Assembly: GCA_964522485.1 (NCBI GenBank)
Contig: CAZFUS010000119.1
Location: forward strand, 1-5,362
From: Methylohalomonas sp964522485
Lineage (GTDB): Bacteria > Pseudomonadota > Gammaproteobacteria > Methylohalomonadales > Methylohalomonadaceae
Length of the DNA stretch: 5,362 bases
Direction of reading: 5' to 3'
The notes under the pieces were generated by a model. That model had not been told where the DNA came from. It saw only the letters and a program-made list of their open reading frames with translations, and did not search any database. Made by a program: the position numbers and the translations under genes. This document shows, piece by piece, positions 1-5,314 of the stretch. Within the stretch, counting starts at the first letter, position 1. Each line of letters starts with the position of its first letter.

Positions 1-467
1 AGATCCGGATGAAGATCGGTGTCATGTTCGGGAGTCCCGAGACCACGACCGGCGGCAACGCGCTCAAGTTCTATGCTTCGGTGCGGCTGGATATCCGCCG
101 TATCGGCGCCATCAAGCAGGGCGACGAGGTCACCGGCAATGAAACGCGCGTCAAGGTGGTCAAGAACAAGGTCGCGCCGCCGTTCAAGGAAGCGGTATTC
201 GATATCCTCTATGGCGAGGGCATATCGCGCGAAGCCGAAATCATCACGCTCGGGGTGAAATACGATCTGATTGAAAAGACGGGTGCCTGGTACAGTTACA
301 ATGGTGACCGCATCGGTCAGGGCAAGGAAAACGTGCGCCAGTATCTGAAGGATAATCCGGCTATCGCCGACGAAGTCGAGCAGGGGATCCGCAAGGCGGC
401 ATTGCCCCCGGTGAAGTCGCAGGGTGACGAAGCCGAGTCGGCGAATCAGGAGGCGGAACAGGCCTGA
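1..467 (+). CDS. recA: RecA recombinase, C-terminal part (5' end outside window)
   Basis: RecA is the cytoplasmic ATP-dependent strand-exchange protein that also triggers LexA cleavage in the SOS response. The reading frame is already open at base 3 and continues off the left edge, so ATG 9 is an internal methionine (about residue 197 in E. coli numbering), not the start. The visible part begins in DNA-binding loop L2: MKIGVMFG is followed by PETTTGGNALKFY, which contains the equivalents of E. coli E207, G211, G212, K216 and F217. R222 and the K248/K250 pair (VVKNK) follow. The C-terminal domain contains the conserved GAWYSY and GQGKENV stretches. The tail from about base 420 is rich in Glu and Asp, as expected for the autoregulatory RecA C-terminus. 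The inferred full length is near 350 residues, normal for the family. The Walker A motif, promoter and any LexA box lie upstream of the window. The stop at 465-467 abuts or overlaps recX, indicating cotranscription. Confidence 0.97.
   Translation, partial: IRMKIGVMFGSPETTTGGNALKFYASVRLDIRRIGAIKQGDEVTGNETRVKVVKNKVAPPFKEAVFDILYGEGISREAEIITLGVKYDLIEKTGAWYSYNGDRIGQGKENVRQYLKDNPAIADEVEQGIRKAALPPVKSQGDEAESANQEAEQA
448..466 (+). promoter_or_regulatory. Candidate recX Shine-Dalgarno and CTG start overlapping the recA stop
   Basis: A perfect AGGAGG lies at 448-453 inside the last recA codons. Ten bases later, CTG at 464-466 is in the recX frame and shares bases with the recA TGA stop (CTGA, 464-467). 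That would be a start-stop overlap like the common ATGA type. Starting here adds seven residues (M-SDTRQE) before the TTG at 485. By contrast, TTG 485 has only an AGGA one base upstream, which is too close to act, and ATG 500 has no recognisable ribosome site. CTG starts are rare in bacteria, and the AGGAGG could be chance coding sequence, so this is an inference. Confidence 0.45.
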
Positions 468-484
468 GCGACACGCGACAGGAA

Positions 485-922
485 TTGCGCCAGCGGGCCA
501 TGGATTTGCTGGCGCGGCGGGAGCACAGCAGAGAGGAACTCAGGCGGAAACTCGTCCGCCGCGACTATGAGGCGGCGCTGGTCGACAGCGTCATCGAGGA
601 ACTGGCCGCCGAAAACCTGCAGAGCGACGACCGCTATACCGAGGCGTATGTCAGTGAACGTGCCGGCAAGGGCTACGGGCCTTTATATATTACCCAGGGA
701 CTCCGCAGCCGCGGCATCGACGATCATCTCATCGACCAATATCTCGATCCCAATGACCCCGAATGGATACGCCGCGCCGCTGAGGTGCAGGCCCGGCGTT
801 TCGGCGTGATTGAGTCTGACGATCAGCGCACCTATGCTAAAGCTGTACGCTTTCTGCAACAGCGCGGCTTCAGCGGTGAGCATATCTACCGGGCCATGCG
901 AGGCGTCGATGACCGGGATTGA
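485..922 (+). CDS. recX: RecX, modulator of RecA
   Basis: RecX is a small helical cytoplasmic protein that binds RecA filaments and limits their extension and ATPase and coprotease activities. Family signatures are visible (residues counted from TTG 485). The first three-helix unit has AMDLLARREHSREELRRKL at about 5-23. The second has the DDRYTEAYV and GYGPLYI blocks at about 48-69. A C-terminal unit carries FLQQRGFSGEHIYRAM. The length is 145 residues from TTG 485, or 152 from the CTG at 464. Both fit the family; E. coli RecX is 166 residues. The coordinates given use the conventional TTG codon. The CTG at 464 has the better ribosome site and overlaps the recA stop, so I think it is the more likely true start. 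Position immediately after recA is the classic arrangement and supports read-through or coupled expression from the recA promoter. Only the start is uncertain. Confidence 0.92.
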   Translation: MRQRAMDLLARREHSREELRRKLVRRDYEAALVDSVIEELAAENLQSDDRYTEAYVSERAGKGYGPLYITQGLRSRGIDDHLIDQYLDPNDPEWIRRAAEVQARRFGVIESDDQRTYAKAVRFLQQRGFSGEHIYRAMRGVDDRD

Positions 923-932
923 ATCGGCCACG

Positions 933-962
933 ATGATGGCAGTCAAACATGAATACCATTAA
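933..962 (+). other. Nine-codon open frame abutting the alaS start
   Basis: The 40-base recX-alaS gap contains ATG-ATG at 933-938 opening a frame that reads MMAVKHEYH. It ends in TAA at 960-962, directly against the alaS ATG at 963 and in the same frame. No good Shine-Dalgarno precedes either ATG. Because alaS also lacks a clear ribosome site, ribosomes ending here could restart at alaS, but a chance open stretch this short is quite possible. It has only one alanine codon, so it does not look like an alanine attenuation leader. Confidence 0.2.
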
Positions 963-3602
963 ATGAGTCAAGCAACCGAACCGACATCCAACGTGAATAC
1001 GCCGTGGAGCAGTAACGCCATCCGCAGCGCCTTCATCGACTATTTCCGGGACCACGGCCATACGCTGGTGCCATCCAGTTCGCTCGTGCCCGCGAATGAT
1101 CCGACCCTGTTGTTTACCAATGCCGGTATGGTGCAATTCAAGGAGCTGTTTCTCGGTCTCGAAGAGCGTGCCTACAGCCGTGCGGTCAGCTCGCAGCGCT
1201 GTGTGCGCGCCGGCGGCAAGCACAACGATCTGGAAAACGTCGGGTACACCGCGCGCCATCACACTTTTTTCGAGATGCTCGGCAACTTCAGCTTCGGCGA
1301 TTATTTCAAGCGCGAAACCATCCGTTACGCCTGGGCTTTCCTCACCGATACCCTGAAGCTGGATCCGGCCCGGCTCTGGGTCACTGTGTACGAAGAGGAC
1401 GACGAGGCCGCCGGCATATGGCTCAATGAACTGAAAGTCGATCCCGAGCGTTTTTCACGCTGTGGCAAAAAGGAGAACTTCTGGTCCATGGGCGATACTG
1501 GTCCGTGCGGACCCTGCAGTGAAATTTTCTACGATCATGGACCAGAGATTTCCGGCGGTCCGCCGGGCAGTCCCGACGCCGAAGGTGATCGTTACATCGA
1601 GATCTGGAACCTGGTGTTTACCCAGTATGATCGCGACAGTCAGGGTAACCTGCATCCGATCCCCAAACCCTCGGTCGACACCGGCATGGGGCTGGAGCGC
1701 ATCACCGCCATCATGCAGGGTGTGCACAACAATTACGACATTGATATCTTCAGGCATCTGATTGCGGCAATTGATCAACTGGGCGCGAACGATCCGAAGA
1801 ACCAGATCTCACGCCAGGTGATCGCCGATCACATTCGCTCGGTGGCTTTCCTGATCAGCGACGGGGTCATGCCGTCGAATGAAAACCGCGGCTATGTTCT
1901 GCGTCGTATCCTGCGCCGTGCGATCCGTCACGGCTACAAGCTGGGGTTGCGCGAGCCTTTCTTTCACAAACTGGTTGGACCACTGGCCGAGCAGATGGGC
2001 GAGGCCTATCAGGAGCTCAATCAGAAGCGCGAATCGATAGAAAAGGTCATTCACCAGGAAGAGCAGCGCTTCGCCGAAACGCTGGATCAGGGATTGAAGC
2101 TGCTCGAAGAAACGGTATCCAAGCTGGACAGCAAGGAAATCCCGGGCGGTGCTGTCTTCAAGCTCTACGATACTTATGGTTTTCCGGTCGACCTGACGGC
2201 TGATATTGCCCGTGAACGCGGCCTGACTATTGATATGGAAGGCTTCAATATGGCGATGGATGCCCAGCGTGCGCGCGGCCGCTCAGCCAGCCGCTTCAGT
2301 ATGGACATGGCGAAATTCCCCAAGGTCGATGCGATCACCGAGTTCACCGGCTACGATCAGGTCGAAGAACAGAGCACCATCGTTGGTCTGTACCGCGAAG
2401 GCAGGACGGTCAAAAGTCTGGAGACCGGCGAGTTCGGCGGCCTCGTTCTTGACCGGACGCCGTTTTATGCCGAGTCGGGCGGTCAGGTCGGCGACCGTGG
2501 GCTGCTGCGTGGCGATGCGGGTGAATTCACCGTTTCGGATACCCAGAAGCAAGGCAAGGCGCATATCCATCTGGGCGAGATAACCACGGGCCGGCTCGAA
2601 CTGGGCCAGTCGCTGATTGCGCGCATCGATGCCCAGGCGCGGGCTGACACCATGCGCAATCATTCCGCCACGCATTTATTGCACGCCGCATTGCGCAAGG
2701 TGCTCGGCGACCACGTTATCCAGAAAGGTTCGCTGGTGGCGCCGGAACGGCTGCGTTTCGACTTTTCCCATCCACAGGCGCTGACCGACGAAGAGATCCA
2801 GGAAATTGAATGGCTGGTGAACGCCGAGATCCTGAAGAACAGTGAAACCCGGATCCAGGTGATGCCACTGGAAAAGGCTCTGGAAGACGGCGCCATGTCG
2901 CTGTTCGGCGAGAAATACGAAGACCAAGTGCGGGTGCTCAACATAGGCGGGGAGTTCTCCAAGGAACTGTGCGGTGGTACTCATGTACAGCGCAGTGGTG
3001 ACATCGGTCTGTTCAAGATCGTCTCCGTGGCCGGTATTGCCGCCGGCGTGCGCCGCATCGAGGCTGTAACCGGGCGCGGTGCCCTGCACTGGGCCGAGCA
3101 GAGCGAACGCCGGCTCGGCCGGGTGGCTGAACTGCTGCGCGCCGAGCCTGACTACGTCGAGGACAAGTTATCGCAGCTGCTGGAACGCAATCGCAGGCTG
3201 GAAAAAGAGGTCGACCAGCTCAAATCCAGACTGGCCAGTTCGGCCGGCGATGACCTGGCCGCCGCCGCCATCGAAATCGACGGGCTGAAGGTGCTGGCCA
3301 AAGCGCTGGACGGCGCCGATCCGAAGACGCTGCGCGAGACCATGGATCAGCTCAAGAACAAGCTGGGTTCGGCGGCGCTGGTGCTCGCGACGGTTCAGGC
3401 ATCCAAAATCAGCCTGGTTGCCGGAGTTACCAAGGACCATACTGACCGGCTTAACGCCGGTGAGCTGGTCAATTTCGTCGCCGCCCAGGTTGGCGGCAAG
3501 GGCGGTGGCCGTGCCGACATGGCCCAGGCCGGCGGCAGCGAACCCGCGCGTCTGCAGGCAGCGCTCGACAGCGTGCCCGACTGGGTGCGCGAACGTCTCT
3601 GA
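963..3602 (+). CDS. alaS: Alanine--tRNA ligase (AlaRS)
   Basis: This cytoplasmic class II synthetase attaches alanine to tRNA-Ala and hydrolyses mischarged Ser- and Gly-tRNA-Ala. At 879 residues it is complete (E. coli has about 876). The catalytic domain includes FTNAGMVQFKELFLG, motif 2 around RCVRAGGKHNDLENVG (79-94) and motif 3 VDTGMGLER (238-246). The PFYAESGGQVGD block at 500-511 opens the editing region. The zinc and editing residues are intact: H567 and H571 (HSATH) plus C670 and H674 (CGGTH). A heptad-like charged helix around 725-755 leads to C-Ala, with GGKGGGRADMAQAGG at 844-858. ATG 963 is the only far-upstream start, because an in-frame TAA lies immediately before it. It gives about 12 more N-terminal residues than E. 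coli; GTG 993 is a weaker alternative. No clear Shine-Dalgarno is seen, which suggests coupling to upstream translation. The gene lies 40 bases after recX, the same order as in E. coli. Confidence 0.98.
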   Translation: MSQATEPTSNVNTPWSSNAIRSAFIDYFRDHGHTLVPSSSLVPANDPTLLFTNAGMVQFKELFLGLEERAYSRAVSSQRCVRAGGKHNDLENVGYTARHHTFFEMLGNFSFGDYFKRETIRYAWAFLTDTLKLDPARLWVTVYEEDDEAAGIWLNELKVDPERFSRCGKKENFWSMGDTGPCGPCSEIFYDHGPEISGGPPGSPDAEGDRYIEIWNLVFTQYDRDSQGNLHPIPKPSVDTGMGLERITAIMQGVHNNYDIDIFRHLIAAIDQLGANDPKNQISRQVIADHIRSVAFLISDGVMPSNENRGYVLRRILRRAIRHGYKLGLREPFFHKLVGPLAEQMGEAYQELNQKRESIEKVIHQEEQRFAETLDQGLKLLEETVSKLDSKEIPGGAVFKLYDTYGFPVDLTADIARERGLTIDMEGFNMAMDAQRARGRSASRFSMDMAKFPKVDAITEFTGYDQVEEQSTIVGLYREGRTVKSLETGEFGGLVLDRTPFYAESGGQVGDRGLLRGDAGEFTVSDTQKQGKAHIHLGEITTGRLELGQSLIARIDAQARADTMRNHSATHLLHAALRKVLGDHVIQKGSLVAPERLRFDFSHPQALTDEEIQEIEWLVNAEILKNSETRIQVMPLEKALEDGAMSLFGEKYEDQVRVLNIGGEFSKELCGGTHVQRSGDIGLFKIVSVAGIAAGVRRIEAVTGRGALHWAEQSERRLGRVAELLRAEPDYVEDKLSQLLERNRRLEKEVDQLKSRLASSAGDDLAAAAIEIDGLKVLAKALDGADPKTLRETMDQLKNKLGSAALVLATVQASKISLVAGVTKDHTDRLNAGELVNFVAAQVGGKGGGRADMAQAGGSEPARLQAALDSVPDWVRERL

Positions 3603-3629
3603 GTCTTCTTCCCATAGACTAAAAGGCTT

Positions 3630-3657
3630 TTGTTGCGCCGCAAAATTTCGCTAAAAT
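3630..3657 (+). promoter_or_regulatory. Possible sigma70 promoter for lysC
   Basis: In the AT-rich alaS-lysC gap, TAAAAT at 3652-3657 matches the -10 consensus at five of six positions. TTGTTG at 3630-3635 (three of six, 16-base spacing) is a poor -35. Transcription would begin near 3664, leaving a leader of only about 12 T-rich bases before the lysC ATG. The match is modest and AT-rich spacers give such hits by chance. Read-through from alaS, with no intrinsic terminator visible between the genes, is the alternative. Confidence 0.3.
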
Positions 3658-3675
3658 CTTCGGCTTTTATTCGCT

Positions 3676-4911
3676 ATGGCACTCATCGTACAGAAATTTG
3701 GCGGCACTTCGGTCGGCAGCGTCGAACGCATTAATGCCGTGGCCGACCGCGTTCATGCCTGCCGTCAGGCCGGTGACGATATTGTTGTGATCGTTTCCGC
3801 CATGAGTGGCGAGACCGATCGCCTGCTGACACTGGCCAAGCAGATCCATGAGCGGCCCAGCGCCCGGGAACTGGACGTGGTGCTGTCCACCGGCGAACAG
3901 GTCACGATCGCATTGTTGAGCATCGCACTTGAGGCCCGCGGTTGTGCGGCCCGTTCCTACACTGGTGCGCAGGCGAACATTCGCACCGATAATGCACATA
4001 ACAAGGCCCGCATTACGGGCATCAGCTGCGATCGGGTACGTCATGATCTGGCGGCCGGCCGGGTTGTGGTAGTTGCCGGCTTCCAAGGTATTGATGAGGA
4101 AGGCAATATCACCACGCTGGGGCGCGGTGGTTCGGATACGACGGCAGTGGCCATGGCGGCGGCGCTGCAAGCCGAAGAATGCCATATTTATACAGACGTT
4201 GACGGCGTCTATACTGCCGACCCGCGTATAGTGCCGCAGGCACGGCGCCTGGAACGCATCACCTACGAGGAAATGCTGGAAATGTCCAGCCTCGGCTCCA
4301 AGGTGTTGCAGATCCGGTCGGTGGAGTTCGCCAGCAAATACAATGTCAATCTGCGGGTGCTATCCTCTTTCAAGGAAGGTAATGGCACGCTGATTGCCAA
4401 AGAGGAACATGACGGTATGGAACAGGCACTGATTTCAGGTATCGCCCATAATAAGGATGAGGCCAAACTCACGGTGGTTGGTGTACCGGACAAGCCGGGT
4501 ATCGCCTCCAGTATCCTGGGACCGATCGCGGCGGCCAATGTTGAAGTGGACATGATCGTGCAGAATGTCGGTGCGGATAACACCACTGATTTTACATTCA
4601 CAGTACACCGTAATGATTACGACAAGGCGCTGGATATCCTCCAGAAAGTCGCTGATGAAATGGGCGCCAAGCGCGTCACTGGTGATAATAAAATCGTGAA
4701 AATCTCTGTTGTCGGGGTGGGTATGCGCTCGCATGCCGGTATCGCCAGCAAGATGTTCATGGCCCTGGCCGCCGAAGGCATCAATATCATGATGATTTCA
4801 ACTTCGGAAATTAAGATTTCCGTTGTAGTGGCGGAGAAATATCTGGAATTGGGTGTCAGAACTCTGCACTCTGCTTTCGAGCTGGATGCAGTGGAATCCG
4901 CAGAGGCCTAA
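3676..4911 (+). CDS. lysC: Aspartate kinase, two ACT domains (Pseudomonas-type LysC)
   Basis: Aspartokinase phosphorylates L-aspartate with ATP to give 4-aspartyl phosphate, the first step toward diaminopimelate, lysine, methionine, threonine and isoleucine. The 411-residue protein starts with the kinase signature KFGGTS at 7-12, then VSAMSGETDRL (40-50), STGEQ (71-75), GRGGSDTTA (149-157) and YTDVDGVYTADPR (172-184). Two ACT regulatory domains follow, at about 265-335 and 342-405, including VPDKPGIASSI and ISTSEIKISV. There is no homoserine dehydrogenase fusion, and the length fits the Pseudomonas, Corynebacterium and Bacillus group. Members of that group are often inhibited by lysine plus threonine and made as an alpha chain plus an in-frame beta chain; an internal ribosome site at 4401-4419 supports the same here. 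The first ATG is chosen because MALIVQKFGGTS matches the family start. No Shine-Dalgarno precedes it, and no lysine riboswitch fits in the 73-base gap. alaS-lysC-csrA is the Pseudomonas order. Confidence 0.97.
   Translation: MALIVQKFGGTSVGSVERINAVADRVHACRQAGDDIVVIVSAMSGETDRLLTLAKQIHERPSARELDVVLSTGEQVTIALLSIALEARGCAARSYTGAQANIRTDNAHNKARITGISCDRVRHDLAAGRVVVVAGFQGIDEEGNITTLGRGGSDTTAVAMAAALQAEECHIYTDVDGVYTADPRIVPQARRLERITYEEMLEMSSLGSKVLQIRSVEFASKYNVNLRVLSSFKEGNGTLIAKEEHDGMEQALISGIAHNKDEAKLTVVGVPDKPGIASSILGPIAAANVEVDMIVQNVGADNTTDFTFTVHRNDYDKALDILQKVADEMGAKRVTGDNKIVKISVVGVGMRSHAGIASKMFMALAAEGINIMMISTSEIKISVVVAEKYLELGVRTLHSAFELDAVESAEA
4401..4419 (+). promoter_or_regulatory. Internal ribosome site and ATG for a LysC beta subunit
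   Basis: An AGAGGA sequence (4401-4406) lies ten bases before an in-frame ATG at 4417-4419 (Met248), exactly between the kinase domain and the first ACT domain. Starting here would give a 164-residue protein (4417-4911) made only of the two ACT domains. Aspartokinases of Bacillus subtilis and Corynebacterium glutamicum are known to make such a beta subunit from an internal start in the same gene, at a closely similar position. Its use in this organism is inferred. Confidence 0.5.
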
Positions 4912-4956
4912 AACAACAGGAATGTAGTTGGAAGGGATTATACAGGAGAAACCATT
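4912..4956 (+). promoter_or_regulatory. csrA leader with four GGA motifs, one in the Shine-Dalgarno (probable CsrA autoregulation)
   Basis: The 45 bases between lysC and csrA, together with the edge of lysC, hold GGA at 4919-4921, 4930-4932, 4935-4937 and 4945-4947. The third is a full ANGGA (AGGGA, 4933-4937). The first sits in ACAGGAATGT, close to the known high-affinity CsrA RNA consensus RUACARGGAUGU. The last sits in ATACAGGAG, overlapping the Shine-Dalgarno AGGAG (4944-4948), eight bases before the ATG. E. coli csrA is repressed by its own product binding several leader sites, one of them over the ribosome site. The same control is inferred here. No convincing promoter is seen in this gap. 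Confidence 0.5.
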
Positions 4957-5187
4957 ATGCTGATTCTGACACGCAGAGTTGGCGAATCGCTCATGATTGG
5001 TGATGAAATTAACGTCACCGTTCTCAGTATTCGCGGTAATCAGGTCCGGATTGGTGTCAACGCACCTAAAAACGTCACCGTCCATCGAGAGGAAATCTAC
5101 GAGCGTATCAAGCATGAAAAGGACGGTGACGAGCAGACGACTGCAGCGCCGGAGATTGAAGATTCTCCGGATGATGAAACCCGCTGA
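4957..5187 (+). CDS. csrA: CsrA/RsmA carbon storage regulator
   Basis: CsrA is a small dimeric RNA-binding protein that binds GGA motifs near ribosome sites and changes translation or stability of mRNAs for central metabolism, motility, biofilm and virulence or stress traits. The first 51 residues follow the family almost exactly: MLILTRRVGESLMIGD, then VRIGVNAPKNVTVHREEIYERI. RNA-contacting positions L4, R6, R7 and R44 are present. The start is firm, with an AGGAG eight bases upstream and a canonical MLILTRR beginning. The protein has 76 residues against 61 in E. coli. The extra length is a C-terminal tail from about residue 52, rich in Glu, Asp and Thr and probably disordered. The neighbours lysC upstream and tRNA-Ser downstream match the conserved gammaproteobacterial setting. 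The GGA-rich leader suggests negative autoregulation. Confidence 0.97.
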   Translation: MLILTRRVGESLMIGDEINVTVLSIRGNQVRIGVNAPKNVTVHREEIYERIKHEKDGDEQTTAAPEIEDSPDDETR

Positions 5188-5218
5188 TTTGACTACCGTC
5201 TCCGTCTGGATGGCTTTA

Positions 5219-5283
5219 CCCGCCGGTAAGGGGCGGTTATCCTTACGCCTCCCGGAATTATGGGACTGCTGAAGGCAGCCGGG
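5219..5283 (+). terminator. Weak hairpin cluster in the csrA-tRNA spacer, possible csrA terminator
   Basis: The 127-base spacer after csrA has several short inverted repeats. CCGCC (5220-5224) can pair with GGCGG (5232-5236), while GTAAGG (5226-5231) can instead pair with CCTTAC (5241-5246); these two are mutually exclusive. A third structure has outer arms CCCGG (5251-5255) and CCGGG (5279-5283) around an inner CTGC/GCAG stem (5266-5269 and 5275-5278). The bases after it (CTTGGTTTAG) are only loosely T-rich, so this is not a convincing intrinsic terminator. No coding region is seen here. Confidence 0.25.
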
Positions 5284-5314
5284 CTTGGTTTAGTCATGCC
5301 ATAAATTGCTATTT

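Noticed and set aside
870..1262. Minus-strand open frame of 130 codons across the recX end and alaS start
   Set aside because: It lies opposite highly conserved alaS motifs and recX. It has no recognisable protein features and is expected by chance in GC-rich coding DNA.
2676..3089. Minus-strand open frame of 137 codons inside alaS
   Set aside because: It is fully antisense to the AlaRS editing domain, including HSATH and CGGTH, whose conservation explains the sequence. It resembles no protein family.
3628..3650. Intrinsic terminator after alaS
   Set aside because: TTGC/GCAA (3633-3636 and 3640-3643) gives only a four-base stem with a three-base loop, and no T-run follows.
3603..3675. Lysine riboswitch or T-box controlling lysC
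   Set aside because: The gap is only 73 bases and AT-rich, too short for an L-box, and no T-box sequence or terminator/antiterminator pair is seen.
3667..4185. Minus-strand open frame of 172 codons opposite lysC
   Set aside because: The longest antisense frame, but it mirrors the aspartokinase catalytic domain. It has a Cys/His-scattered, low-plausibility protein and no ribosome site.
5189..5194. TTGACT just after csrA as a -35 box for the tRNA gene
   Set aside because: It matches the -35 consensus well, but nothing like a -10 box occurs 16-18 bases downstream, and it is over 100 bases from the tRNA.
5302..5307. TAAATT as a -10 box for tRNA-Ser
   Set aside because: It would start transcription essentially at the first tRNA base, and no -35 is found at proper spacing, so it is too weak to list.
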